Assembly: GCA_963931865.1 (NCBI GenBank)
Contig: OZ007505.1
Location: 12,600,868-12,664,867 of the forward strand
DNA: 64,000 nt
Direction of reading: 5' to 3'
Origin: Axinella damicornis
Taxonomy: Eukaryota; Porifera; Demospongiae; Axinellida; Axinellidae
In this document: in pieces, positions 36,891-48,520 of the stretch
How positions within the stretch are numbered: position 1 is the stretch's first letter
Layout of the letters: every line of letters starts with the position of its first letter
The notes under the pieces: model-generated
The model's database searches: none
The model's input: only the letters and a program-made list of their open reading frames with translations
Told to the model about the DNA's origin: nothing
Made by a program: the position numbers and the translations under genes

Positions 36891-38001
36891 CCAAAATGAA
36901 TTTTATCCCATACGTACCTGGTACTTCTGGTCACATTTACAATTGGTTCCTTGTTGGTATCCTGCTGCATCGGCGGACTGAGGATCTCACCTGTCAATTA
37001 CAGAAATTAAAGTCTTGGCAACCAACCGCAATACGGGGAGATATAAAAGCAACAAGTCACGTATATGGCTAACATAAACAGCGCTGCCTTCTGGTACATG
37101 AAAGTTTACCTGCATGACCATGACAGGTACTTTTCCCCTCTGTGAAGGTCATCTTTGATCAGCTTGTCCAGAGAAGCCACGTCCTGCACAACAGGAGTGT
37201 CAAACATGCATCAGACCCAGTTAGGACATGTCCCAGTTGTATGACAGTGAATTCCAGTGAGGCTGATATGACTTTGTCAGGAAAGCGATTCAGTGTTTCA
37301 GGGATGAGTCTGAACAAGGCCATTGTGTCCTTATAAGGACAGTGTGTCTCATTCAATTACAAGGTGTCTCACTTAAGGTTACAGGCTCGTTGCGTGGTGG
37401 GCGTGGCCAGACAATTTGTTCAACCCCGGACAGAAAGCTAGTGAAATCAAACTTACTCGACACAAAGCAGGGAGGGTAGTCATCATGCAGATTAATCATC
37501 ATTACAGAAGCTCACACTGTAGCCATTGTACGCTGGTTAAATCAATTCCAGCAAACTATTCACCAAAAATCTCCCGTGCGAAGACCGCCAGCAACTCGGT
37601 TCTACTGTTGGGAGACACGCCATAGGAAGCTCTAGGGCGGAACGGAAGCATTTTGTGCCTAGGTTGAACTGTCTTCAAAAGAACGACCCTTGAGTGCAAA
37701 TAACCGCCATCTTGATTTCCGTCTTTGGAATACAGCATCGTCAGAACAGTCATCAGTATTTACAAAAACACTTCCTCCGGCCCTTTCTATACTGTTCGTG
37801 CCTGCTTCAATACGGTCTTCCAAGTCCAAGTCGGATCACACGGCTTTATTTTTGGTGACAAAAACCCTTGCACTTAATAGTTAAGTATACGGTGCACGTA
37901 TCCGCACACAGGGATCCCGTAACCTTAAGTCATGGTTGCTCTTTATCATTGAGTGCTAAGACCCAAAGACAGTGTTGCATCAACTTGCATGGAACTATCA
38001 C

Positions 38002-38007
38002 ACACAT

Positions 38008-38059
<52 letters not shown>

Positions 38060-38290
38060 TTCCCTCAAACCTTCCTCCATGCTGCCCTGCATACGTCGTC
38101 CACAGGACAGGGAGCCCATTCACCTCCCCATCACACTTCCCTCAAACCTTCCTCCATGCTGCCCTGCATACGTCGTCCACAGGACAGGGAGCCCATTCAC
38201 CTCCCCATCATCACACAGCTGGAGCAGCTTCCTGGCATTGCCACGAGAACATATCCACACCTGCATCACAACCAGCACGTAGGTATAATT
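38002..38290 (+). repeat. (CA)n tract and 76-bp tandem duplication next to a possible exon end
   Basis: After the CA tract (38,002-38,056) a 76-bp unit, 'cttccctcaaaccttcctcc' to 'cacctccccatca', occurs twice (38,059-38,210). One frame continues as THLEQ-like residues (ITQLEQLPGIATRTYPHLHH) to a consensus donor CAGCAC|GTAGGT (about 38,281). An exon is possible, but the product is not recognised. Confidence 0.6.
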
Positions 38291-39632
38291 GACCTAGTTA
38301 CAAGTTGCAGTCATAGTCTCATGCCCAGATGTCTTCACCTACTGGCAGAGAATGTCTCGTCATTTGAGTTACATTTCTTGCCACAGAGGCGTGTCCAGTG
38401 TAGTGCTGATTGTGCTAAGAATGCAATTTATGAAGATAAACGCTCCTTTCTGTGCTATTTGTCATGTAACCCTACCTTCAAGAGATGTCCCCTAAATCGT
38501 TGTTTTTTGAAGTTGGAAATGGCTAAAAGGTTCTTAGAAGCTATGAAGGGGTGTCATGAACCAACAACGAAGTAAGTCCTTGTTACAAACTGTTTAAAGT
38601 GAGCTGTATTTGACTCCTCGATCGATCAGTGATGTAATCCATGATAATTAGTAGTAAATTACGCGCGTACTCTTCGATTGCATTGGCCATCTCAAATTCC
38701 AGATGGGAAAGGTGTTAGTGACAAGAAAACACACTCAAAAGACCAGACCCTCTCCGCGGGGGCGTGCATAGATGGGCCGTCCATTTACACAGTCAGTAAG
38801 TAGACGACCCAACACTGACTAGTTATTTAAGGGCCTGCACTTCATGCGCAGATGGAAAATGCCACCTTCTGATTGGTCTAGTTAACAAAAACAAGTGTGG
38901 GCCAGCATACATTGCAACAGCATGCGTGGAATGTTTCTGAGACAGTGATAGTGTATTGCTAATTATAGGTGCATTACCAGCGTCCACTGTGGGTTCAGTC
39001 GACACCGGCAGCACAGTGTACACAGTGTACATGCTACAGGCAGCCATAAGCTCACCTTACGAAGCTTTCAAAACCTCACACTACCCACAACATTGCCTGA
39101 TTGGACCCGGTCCCAGTAATGTCTGAATGTCAACAAAACTCAAGGCTACTCACTCAAAACACTGCTGGCTATACACAACATTGTTGGCAACGGCAACAGG
39201 TAGTCACACAACAGCTGAACGAAGAATGCTTTTGCAATTACCTGAACTGCTTCTGTTCATCAAACACTCATGCACACAACACACACACCCAGTGCTGACC
39301 TCACACCCGACCACCACCCTGGACACTAAACTGTGCCATACCATACAGAACATACACTGTAATGGACATCACATACAACAGGATGTCTGTTGCTGCTCTG
39401 GTCCTGGAAAATGAACTGGTGTGCATCTCATCTCAGCATGTGGATACCCTGAGCTGACCAGAGCATGCACTCCACAAAGAGCTGCAATTTAGGCATTGGT
39501 CCGATTGTAACCACAATCATGATACCAGAACACTGAAAATTGTTGTACAATAACCTCCGAAGCTACTCCATACAGAGAACACTGTAGACATGCAACTGTA
39601 CAACTTGGTGGAAGCATACGTGCACCAGACTA

Positions 39633-39633
<1 letters not shown>
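38291..39633. other. No recognisable gene
   Basis: About 1.3 kb. A plus-strand frame continues to 38,575 with many cysteines, but it has no family motif and no supporting splice pattern. Confidence 0.4.

Positions 39634-39674
<41 letters not shown>
39634..39674. repeat. (CA)n microsatellite
   Basis: About 20 CA units. Confidence 0.95.
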
Positions 39675-39675
<1 letters not shown>

Positions 39676-40086
39676 CACACCTTAGTCGTCTCGATGAACT
39701 TGTGTATGATGTCTGCGCTCTTGACCATGTTGACCTCCTGGACAATACCACCCACACAGTGATGTCGTTGAACAGCTAGATACACTCGTCAATATGGGGA
39801 GTGTCCTTGGTGGGCTTGGCTGCATGGGCATACTCAGAAATCACGGAGCTAGGGGGAAGGAGGGGGAAGGGGAGGGGGGAAGAAGAGGGGAGGAGGAGGG
39901 GGACAAGATCCAATTTCAAGTCTTCTTAACAATAACACCCTTCCTCTCATGCCACACCCACCCTCCCCACCTAGTACCTAATGTTAGATTCAATCTGTTT
40001 GGAGATGTGACTGCTGTTACTCCAAGAAACGGGCACCCAACTACCTACCATACCATGCTCTTGAGTGGTTGTGACAGATGTGGCTA

Positions 40087-40746
40087 TAATATGTGACCCG
40101 CTGAGGGATAACCCGGCACATCCCGCAATTATTGATTTCGCGTTAGAGGCAATTATAGTCACAAAGCAACATTTCGGCGAAAGCGCGGTTATTACAGCAA
40201 CGGGTCAGCAGACCCATGGACTACAAGATATCAGAGTATAAAGCCTGGATCTACTTCCATTCCGGCGTTATAAGCCCGAACTCAAGCTATATCGTCGTGC
40301 ATAAATTAGTATACGGAAGGCGTTGCTACGCACACAGAACGAACTACTTACCACAAATGGTGTCATTTCACGCTGTCCTCTGGTTTATTCGGTCCATTTT
40401 CACTCCGTCTGACCTAGCTATCTACCGGATGAGTCGCGAAAAACACGGCTAGCTAGCTTCAGCACGAACTAAACGCGTCCAGCTACTTAACAATGGACGA
40501 CACGTAACACGGATAGTATACGGAAAATAATCACATAGCATAGCAACGTCAAAAATTGCATTTACACGGAAAGTAGTTTTGCGTATTCCGCGCGCGTTTC
40601 GAGCTGTATCTCGGCAACTGGATGACCAATCGCTTTGATATTTGGTCTACGGCAAGATGAAAGGTAGCTGTTATGATTTCCGGTGTTAACTCAGTTTTTT
40701 TAAAATGCGGGATGTGCCGGGTTTTCGCTCAGCGGGTCACATATTA
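40087..40746 (+). mobile_element. TA-target TIR element, copy A (656 bp)
   Basis: The element runs 40,089-40,744. Inverted ends ATATGTGACCCGCTGAG... / ...CTCAGCGGGTCACATAT, with a second inverted motif CCCGGCACATCC inside. TA on both sides. A near-identical copy lies in the opposite orientation at 60,028-60,691. An open frame (40,216-40,452) is preserved in part in both copies, but it has no transposase motif and is probably fortuitous. Confidence 0.92.
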
Positions 40747-40819
40747 CAGGAAATGGGCATCTACTGCCATGCCATGCACTGCACTGCATTCACAGCATTT
40801 GTGACAGTGGGCTGTACTA

Positions 40820-41000
40820 TATATGTTACGGCCCGATTTCGAACCTTTGACCCGTTTATAAACCGTTCAACCGGATTATAAGCCGGTCGGCCCGCTTGTA
40901 AACCGGTCGGGTGCACGCGGAGTCAGAAAGCGCGTCAATAAGCGGGCGAGTGCAGTTAGAAAGCGGGTCAATAAGCCGGCTGGTCAGAAAGCGGGCCCGC
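40820..41000. repeat. Degenerate short-motif repeat, CpG-rich
   Basis: Motifs 'accggtcggcccgcttgtaa', 'agaaagcgggtcaataagc' and variants recur six to eight times within 180 bp at irregular spacing. CpG-rich compared with its surroundings. Confidence 0.65.
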
Positions 41001-41254
41001 GCATATGCTGGACGTCACAACAGCAATGGTCAGATGAACCGCGTGCGGGAGCGAGAGTGAAGCTACCAGATACTGTCAGCATGGAGCCATTTCTGCAGTA
41101 CATCACTGCCCGAAGACGACAAACAAGTTTAATACGAGTCCTTTCCCACTAGTCTCACACTATCGTTGCCGAAAGACCCTATGTAAGTTGCGAGTAGTCC
41201 CGTGTAGCTAGCTAGACTCTCGCATGAATGAGGGTCGGCTATGTGATGCAACAG

Positions 41255-41330
41255 AAAAGGCTTTAGTGGGATTCGGACCCAGGACAGAGCCAAGCACTAC
41301 AGACTCACTCTACCAGTGCACCACCGCATA
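41255..41330 (-). ncRNA. tRNA-like sequence, probable SINE head
   Basis: On the minus strand it contains an A-box-like TGGTGCACTGGTAGAGTG and a B-box-like GGGTCCGAATCCC about 45 bp later, then 'cactaaagcc'. The spacing fits a polymerase III internal promoter. It does not fold into a complete cloverleaf by eye, so a tRNA-derived SINE or pseudogene is more likely than a working tRNA. Confidence 0.5.
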
Positions 41331-41798
41331 CCCATATTATTTACTCAAGATGATGGTATTCTCCATGTCTGTACACTCCAGGATCTCTTCATGCGCAAAG
41401 TGCGTCAGTTCCAGTTTGAGATCAAGGACCTGTGACGTCGAGATCCGCCACTCTGACCAGATGACCATGATACCCTTAGAGGTCCAGGTAAGGCACCTGA
41501 CAATGACATGTAACACTATAATGATAGGTTGACACGCAACACTGATACTACTGTAGTCTCTCGAAAATACGCCCATGGGCGATGAATTTAGTGGCTGCTC
41601 AAAGAGGGGGAACCTGAGTAGCTACACGACGGAGAGAAATATTGGGCACACTAGGGGAATGGGAAAGCAGAAAGTATGGTCTGGTGGACGTGGTGGGAGT
41701 CCACGCTCAAATATCCATGAGGCATGAGTAAAGCAAGGCATGACTCATCGTTCTGAAAGTAAGTTTATCCTACCACTTGCTATACCAGGAGTACGCTT

Positions 41799-42365
41799 GG
41801 ATGCAGTGGCGGATCTAGAAATTTTGAAAGGGGGGTTCAGCATGGCACATACACAGCGCACCGCCGAAGGTGGTGCGCAGAGTTGTGATGTGGCGATCAG
41901 ACCGCGCAAAGCGTGGAAAATTTTTTTGCGTGTTCTTTTTAGCAATCAGGAAGCGCTCTCGTAGCATCTCTGCGCATTCTGGACACGTTCCCAGACGCAA
42001 AGAAGATTGACTAAGTAACCAGTAAGTATCGATGTGTGGGGCTGTTAGCTTCCTTCTTTTCATCGTCGACGGATTACAACCACGTACGTGGACAGTCGAT
42101 TGAACACTGCGTTATTGCTTTATTTTCTAATTATACGTATATACAGAAACAAAAATAATTGATGTAAATTAAAATTGTGTAGCAGCGCAAACCTAGCTAG
42201 CTCAAGACTACGTCTGCCTTCAGGCTTTCAGCCCGCGAACGGTCAAGGTAGGTAAGTTGCTCTTACATTTCAAACATGCAGCTTCCTTTTCTGCGTTGCG
42301 TGTACAGTCTGATCAAAAGACATTTTTGGGTTCTCCTTGAAAGAGGGGTTCCATGGAACCCTCGG

Positions 42366-42397
<32 letters not shown>

Positions 42398-42416
42398 TGG
42401 ATCCGCCACTGGGATG
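41799..42416. mobile_element. TIR element (608 bp) with 5-bp target duplication, hAT-like ends
   Basis: The element runs 41,804-42,411. Ends CAGTGGCGGATCTAG and CTGGATCCGCCACTG are inverted, extending inward as GGGGGGTTC / GGAACCCCCC with a C-run of about 30 (42,368-42,397). Flanking 'ggatg' on both sides. CAGTGGCGGATC-type ends are common in hAT miniature elements; a 5-bp duplication fits a subset of them. Confidence 0.75.
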
Positions 42417-42418
42417 AG

Positions 42419-42520
42419 GCGATCTCCTATAGCCTCATTCCTAGTCCTTCTCACCCCATTGTTTGTCACTTGCAGTACTTGCTGGGGTGAGAAGGCCTGG
42501 GAATGAGGCTAGTGATCTCC
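42419..42520. mobile_element. Hairpin miniature element of the TAGCCTCG family
   Basis: 42,428-42,511 reads TAGCCTCATTCCTAG ... CTGGGAATGAGGCTA, with inner stems 'ccttctcacccca' / 'tggggtgagaagg'. Flanks 'gcgatctcc' and 'gtgatctcc' match at 8 of 9. It sits three bases after the preceding element's target site. Confidence 0.82.
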
Positions 42521-43017
42521 AGCAAACCTAGCGATGGCTATGATCGACCAGTGGCTTACGTGGCTAATAGCAATGAAGCCATCAGTGTGGGGAGGAAGCC
42601 TGATATTGGACATGAAACCTTCAGTCTGTGTAGTGAGCCTTTATGTCCACAACCTCTCAACCTTGACCTTTATAGCCTCCACTAATCCCCCTTGCTGCTT
42701 CCTCGAAATGATTAATTACAACTCTTTGTTCACCTTCACAAACATGACCGTTAACCTATGTGACTTTAACCTCTCAAGCGTGACCTTTACCTTCCAGAAT
42801 TAAACTTAATGCCCCATGCTACACTTGCCTGGAAATACTATTTATATCTCACCTTCTGTGCACTCGTCAAGACACTGAAGCCAAACTCCAGGTCCTGGTG
42901 CCACGGTGAAGTCATCTCCAAACGCAGACACGTAGCTCCCTTGGAGTTCCTCACATTCCACCAGGTGGTAGCTCTCCAGGGACTTCAGTGCTATTAGATG
43001 CTTTGGTGTTCATCTGT

Positions 43018-43123
43018 GTGTGGTGTGTGTGTGTGTGTGTGTGCGTGCATGTGTGTGTTTGTGTGTGGGGGTGTGTGTGTGGTGTGTGGTGTGTGGTGTG
43101 GTGTGTGGTGTGGTGTGTGGTGT

Positions 43124-43197
<74 letters not shown>
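43018..43197. repeat. (GT)n / (TGTGG)n compound microsatellite
   Basis: GT units interrupted by TGTGGTGTGG blocks; cysteine/valine-rich frames over it are artefacts. Confidence 0.95.
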
Positions 43198-43199
<2 letters not shown>

Positions 43200-44084
43200 G
43201 TGTGAGTGTGTGTTTATGTGTGTGTGCATGCGAGTATTCATGTCACCAACACACCTGTCATCACTGGACCAGGTGCTTGGCACAAAGTCACACGAAACCA
43301 TAGCAACAAAACACCATGTTTACATCATGTGACAGTGCATATCTGGGTCAACAATTAACCCCTAAAGGGTAATGTCTGAATGGACCCTGTTATGAGATTG
43401 GCAGAGCACCAATGGGAGTGTGTTTTTCCCCCCAAGGCTAATTGGCTGTACACTCCACTCTGAGAGGGAGAAATAATTATTGATCGAGGCACGGGGGCCA
43501 CAGTTACCAAATTGCCAGACGCAATGCCACTTCAGTTGGTTGGTTGTTTCTCCCCTCGGGCAAAAAAGTACTCGGAGTGGTAATTTGGTACTTGCAGGGA
43601 TTCTAGTCTTTTATGCCATCAAAACCGCCTCCCTATCCCCCCCTAGGCCCTCTCGCTACCTCCATTTCAGCTCTGCGCACGGGCACTGCACCAGAGGCGT
43701 CCTCTTGGTGGATGTGGGCGCCTGCATCCCACTCGCTGCCTGTACCTTCAAGTGATTCGACCCAGCCAAGTATTTTCTGATGTGATATACTCTCAGTGAT
43801 GAGAGATCTGCCCCACAACTGCAGAGCTTCTTGGTAGGAGGACACGGCCTCGGATCGTCAACGCGCTCGTCAACCTTCATTGCTCGTGTCCATTACTCGT
43901 GCACTTCCGTATATCTTATTACTTGGACCGCATACCTCCGTATACTACGCACATGTCATTATGACGTCATGGTTGGTTGTTGGTTCACAGGTCAAGGCAA
44001 AAAGGGGGATTGCATCGGCAAAAAAGTGAATGGTGGCCCCATGGATCGAGATGCCTCTAAAGCAGAATTGCTTCCGCTCTTCTG

Positions 44085-44160
44085 CTGTAGGTCCAGTGGC
44101 TCTGTGGTAAGAACAAGCGTCTGACTACAGTTCAGGAGGTTTCAAATCCCAGCACAATTT
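44085..44160 (+). ncRNA. tRNA-like sequence, probable SINE head
   Basis: A-box-like TGGCTCTGTGGTAAGAA and B-box-like GGTTTCAAATCCC are separated by an anticodon-arm-like TCTGA-CTACAGT-TCAGG stem-loop. The acceptor stem does not close, so it is unlikely to be a functional tRNA. Confidence 0.5.
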
Positions 44161-44334
44161 TTCTGCAGACTTCATTCTCTCTCCCCAAAGCCTAACCTCA
44201 GTAATGCTTGTCACGGACATGAAGTGGATTTTGGATACATTTTAGTGGGTTGAACAACACAGAAAACTTTTCTTTCTGGAAATTTATCGATTACATCATG
44301 CTGGGCTACCTTTATCGATTATGTCATGGTGGGC

Positions 44335-44358
44335 GGGGGTCTCGGAATGAGGCTACCA
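44335..44358. mobile_element. Solo end of the TAGCCTCG family
   Basis: 'gtctcggaatgaggcta' matches the right terminus of the family; no partner end was found nearby. Confidence 0.4.
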
Positions 44359-44699
44359 AGATGCATACACAATTTGTTATAATTACTGTGTGGAAACCAA
44401 TTCTTATCTCCGAACTGCTCTGTCAGCATTATTCAAAAACCTGCCATAACGAGTTAACATGGTGGACTAGCTGTTTCCACCAGATAAAAGCCTCATGTTT
44501 CACCTTCATACAAGTAGGAAAACGAAAATTTGACAGGAATGATGATTTCTGCATGTGACTATCGCGTAATGGTGAGTACATACCTTGATGAGCTCGTCAG
44601 AGTTCTCGACCAGACACACCTGGCGTCAGTAAAACGTACTGTCGAACACTGTCGTTGCTCACATTTGAGAGTGTACACGTCTGACTCAGCTCCGCTTGT

Positions 44700-46011
44700 C
44701 TTGCTTGGAAGCGTTTCTGATCTCTGGTAATTCCGGAAGTGAGTCTTCTTCAAATTCATCAGTAACACTGAGTTTATGTCGCTCGTGGTAACCAGGACTT
44801 GCGCTACTGGTATTAACCGGTGTCGTTAGACTTGGTACTGTTGCAGTCAGTTGCCAAACTTGAGCTAGAATTCTCGTCGTCAGTTCTTCTCTGTTCTGAG
44901 TGAAGATCTTTGGTTTCTCGTTCATTGCTTGATTCAAACATGGCTGGAGGATCAACGAGAACGTTGTCAAGTGAATTGAGGCTATTTATCCAGCTGTACA
45001 AGAACAAATCACTCGGTGGGCCGGCCGGAAGCTCAAACACCTCGGGAGAAGTAGGAGAAGAAGTACTACCTCCTTCACCTGCTTCACTTTCAATTTCCGG
45101 GATCAATTTAGGAGACACGTACCTCTGCCGATTGGGCTCCAGATACCTCACTACTTCTAGCACCACTGTCCGACGGTTCCCTCATCGCTCCCATGGTAAC
45201 CTTGGAATAACTGTTAGTCTGAGCCTTACACAGCACACGAGGAGCTTGCAGGAGGATTGTATGTCCTACTGACAACTGCTGACTCCGAGTGCTGAGGGGG
45301 GTTCAACTCCAAAGTTTGGTCCAACTTTCCTAATGTGTTCATCAGGGATTACTGCGCTGTTGTGGCGACTTTTAATTTCACTTTCCTCATCCGAGCTGTC
45401 ATCGCCGTCCTGTTTGTTGGCAAATAGCGGCTTCTCGTGTTGGAGTGTGATCTTTCAATCGCAGAAAGAACGCTTCATATTGGAGTGCAGGAAACTGGAG
45501 CCGTTGTTTGCCACCCGGCTTGGTTGAGGTATCACTGATGCTTCAGGAACTCTTATACCTTGCTTGGGGTTGTGCTTACGTCTTGTCCAAGGACTGGGTA
45601 ACTGGAAAGCCTTTCCATGTTGTGGGCTACCAGGTTTTGTGACAAATGAGTCATTTCCTGTTGCCGCCTCACCAAGGTCAGTCTCGTCTTTACCTGCACA
45701 ACTTTGACCTTAGTCTTACCGTTCCTGGCTGCCAGCATGGGGGGTGGTACCTTGTTCGGAAGATACTCCGGAAAACAAGGACTCAGGGCGGTGATGCTTA
45801 GTGGGCGGCCGAGACTCAACGCTCTTTCCCGAGTGGTCCCAGCTTGACGTCTCCCATCCGCAATCGAAATGGGACTTATTGCCAGTGGGATGGACGTCTC
45901 GACTCTGTGTCTTTTGGGTGTGGCTACGTCTGCAGTTGGTGAGTCAATTCCCATGGAGGGCAACTCGTCTCGGCTGCCGAGGGAATGGGAACTGGTGCGT
46001 CGAGGGGGCAT
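44700..46011 (-). CDS. Unrecognised multi-exon gene
   Basis: Exon 1 is 45,580-46,011: start MPPRRTSSHSLGSR, 144 codons, serine/proline-rich then a basic helix VKTRLTLVRRQQEMTHLSQN, ending at GAC|GTAAGC. Exon 2 is 45,270-45,451: acceptor ttgaaag, reading ITLQHEKPLFANKQ then an acidic stretch, donor A|GTAGGA, in phase with exon 1. Downstream coding-like sequence (about 44,813-45,166) includes YLEPNRQRYVSPKLIPEIE and an acidic/serine-rich tail. The joint between exon 2 and this part is unresolved, with two frames looking coding. No domain is recognised; likely low-complexity and partly disordered. It is probably a host gene. The 5' flank is the nested transposon cluster from 46,474. Confidence 0.5.
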
Positions 46012-46608
46012 GGGAAGGGCCTCAATGTTGCTGTCCTTTGATTCCTGTAGGTTTATCGTCTCTGCACTATCTCAGACAAAGTGTGACAAAGCGATAGTAC
46101 TCTTTAAAGAACCGTTCATGTGCAATGCCTTGCTCGGGGAAATTGCGGAGAATCGGTGGACGGGTGTGGTAGGCTTCACTCTGTGGACGGCATTGGGGCC
46201 CTTGGACTACTCTCACCTACACATAATAAGAATATATGGGGTAGTTTACTGATGTAGATTACAAGGTATGCATGATACACTCCCAGTTATCCAAAATTAA
46301 GTTATGCACTCTGAGCATACTGGATACGATGCATACATGTATACAGGTCCATTGTCCTTTCGCTGTTGTGCATAGATTTAGGTACATGCTGGTCACATGA
46401 TTGTCACATGTCTCACAGATACCTAGTAGCTGCATGACTGCATGTCCATGTGATAATAAATTACAGTTGCTACTAGGGGTGGGCGATATCAGAATAATGT
46501 GGTCACGATATATCATGTGTTAGTTATCACGATATTCGATATTATCACGATAATGTGTTTTGGCTAGTTTTTTTTTTGACTTCTCATGCCACACTAGAAT
46601 ATTTCTAC

Positions 46609-46800
46609 TGTCACGACCCTGACTATGTGACTCCGAACCAGTGTTGAACTGATTGTTTACTGTTTGCATTATAGACTTACTGTCTCCTATAAATCATATG
46701 CACCTGTAATTTGTATTGTGTTGAGTCATACCTCCTTGTGTATATAAGCTGCCACCCTATTGCTGCTATTACAATTCATTGCTGTTCTGAAGTTGTCACA
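46609..46800 (+). repeat. Left LTR (192 bp)
   Basis: TGTCACGACC ... GTTGTCACA. It contains a TATA-like 'tgtatataagc' near 46,738 that may serve as promoter. Identical to 57,716-57,907. Confidence 0.96.
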
Positions 46801-46819
46801 TTGGTGTCAGAAGTGGGAT
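46801..46819 (+). promoter_or_regulatory. Primer-binding site, tRNA-Leu type
   Basis: After one T following the LTR, TGGTGTCAGAAGTGGGAT is complementary to the 3' end of animal tRNA-Leu (CAG/AAG isoacceptors), which would prime minus-strand DNA synthesis. Confidence 0.88.
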
Positions 46820-46828
46820 TTCATCCCC

Positions 46829-48520
46829 ATGGCGCTCGCCGATCACCGGGTTGTGAGGGTCAGTGCCCGCCCGCCGTCGAAGTTCTCAGCAACAGCCGAC
46901 TTTGCGCTGTGGATCCAGCGCTTTGAAATCTACCTGAGTGAAGCAGAGATAACTCTCGAAAAGCGAGCCAGAGAACTACTGTCATTGCTTGACGATGGAC
47001 CCTTCCGTATTGTAACACAGCTCGGACTTGTGGACAGTAATGACTACAGCTGTGTGAAGGAGCAGTTGCAAAAACATTATGCGCCGAAGGGGGACGACCT
47101 TGAATGGCAGTACCGGTTGCAGAACCGACGCCAAAAATCTGGTGAACCACTGTCCGAGTTTGTGGGGGAGCTACGCATGATGACGGACAAGGCATACCCC
47201 GAGTGGGAGCCGAAACAACGATTGGAAATCGCCAGAAATCAATTTATTCAAGGAATTGAGTCTCCTTCCATCCAGTTGGTGCTAATGCGGGAAAAGCCAA
47301 AGACATTGGAAGATGCCCTGGCGCTTGCGCAGCAGCATCTCGCCGTGGAGACGGCCCAGAAGCGTTTGCATCGCCGTCCGTTGGAGCAGCATGCTGCTCA
47401 GTCGCTGGACCCACTGACCATGACTGATGGAGATGAAACTAATGCCCTCTACCGCCCGGGGGGAGCAACCGCCAATGCGCAGCTAGAAGGACTGTCCAGA
47501 CAAGTGCAACGGTTGTCTGAAGAACTAGCACGGATGCGGGGTGAGGGTGAACGCTCCAAACCACCCAAGAGAGTCCCTCCTATTTGCTGGGGCTGCAATG
47601 AACGAGGACATCTTCGAAGAAATTGTCCCCGTCGGAGACCCCCTCCTGGAGACCGTCAACACAACCGGTCAAGCAAGCCCCAAGTGCCCTTCTCATCGAG
47701 TAGCATGGCTACTGAGCCTGCTGTTGCTGTAGAGGGTTTCATTGGAGAACGACCTACCAAAATACTGGTGGACACGGGTTCCTCTGTGACTATACTTCGG
47801 GAAGATGTCTGGAAGGAAGCTGTAAACACCCGAAGTCTGGAGCCACCACGTTCCCCAGTAATTGCAGCAAATGGGGAACAGCTGGAAATTTGTGGACTCA
47901 GCGAAGTGAATCTACGTGTAGGTGACATTTGTGCCTGTTATCCTGTCCTGGTCGCCAAAAATGTAACACAGGAGTGCCTACTGGGAGCAGATTTCCTGGA
48001 GAAATTTGGCTGCATTATTGACCTGCGAGGACGGACCCTGACAACCAGAAGAACATCCGTACCAATCCAGTTCCGGAAGACCCAAGCAGCATCTTCTATC
48101 TGCCATGTTTCCTGTGCCGAAACTACAGTGATACCAGGACGACACCAGTTGGAGCTTCCTGCACAGCTGTGCCCACCCAAAAACCAAACTGGTGAGTTGG
48201 TGGGGACATTGGAACCAGGAGAGCTATTTATGGAACGTCATGGGTTACTGATTGCTAGGTCTGTTCATTCTGTTTCAGCTGGCAAAGAGAAATCTCTCGT
48301 GAGAATACTGAATCCATCTCCTGCCCCAGTAACCATATACTGTGGTGAAAGGCTTGGTGTACTACAGCCGTTGGAATCAGCATTAGAGTCTGCAACTCTG
48401 GAAGAAGCTGAATTAGGATCTCCTCCGGACAGTACTGACAGAGTGGGCCAAGTTATTCGACAATTGCAATCCAGAGTGCAAGGACTCTCTGAACGAGGCA
48501 CTGAAGACCTTATTGTCTAA
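46829..48520 (+). CDS. Ty3/gypsy Gag plus aspartic protease
   Basis: I chose the ATG at 46,829 (MALADHRVV) because it lies just after the primer-binding site; the frame is open upstream into the LTR. Residues about 20-230 are a capsid-like retrotransposon gag. A CCHC zinc knuckle (CWGCNERGHLRRNC, residue about 253) binds RNA. The retropepsin-like protease has the active-site DTGSS (residue about 315) and the LLGADFL motif. It ends in ...EDLIV and overlaps the pol frame, which is in the +1 phase. A programmed +1 shift or similar recoding would be needed to make Gag-Pol. No internal damage seen. Confidence 0.92.
   Translation: MALADHRVVRVSARPPSKFSATADFALWIQRFEIYLSEAEITLEKRARELLSLLDDGPFRIVTQLGLVDSNDYSCVKEQLQKHYAPKGDDLEWQYRLQNRRQKSGEPLSEFVGELRMMTDKAYPEWEPKQRLEIARNQFIQGIESPSIQLVLMREKPKTLEDALALAQQHLAVETAQKRLHRRPLEQHAAQSLDPLTMTDGDETNALYRPGGATANAQLEGLSRQVQRLSEELARMRGEGERSKPPKRVPPICWGCNERGHLRRNCPRRRPPPGDRQHNRSSKPQVPFSSSSMATEPAVAVEGFIGERPTKILVDTGSSVTILREDVWKEAVNTRSLEPPRSPVIAANGEQLEICGLSEVNLRVGDICACYPVLVAKNVTQECLLGADFLEKFGCIIDLRGRTLTTRRTSVPIQFRKTQAASSICHVSCAETTVIPGRHQLELPAQLCPPKNQTGELVGTLEPGELFMERHGLLIARSVHSVSAGKEKSLVRILNPSPAPVTIYCGERLGVLQPLESALESATLEEAELGSPPDSTDRVGQVIRQLQSRVQGLSERGTEDLIV

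Noticed and set aside
40216..40452. 78-residue protein shared by the two TA-target copies
   Set aside because: It is shared because the whole element is shared; it has no catalytic or DNA-binding motif, and the copies differ as non-coding sequence would.
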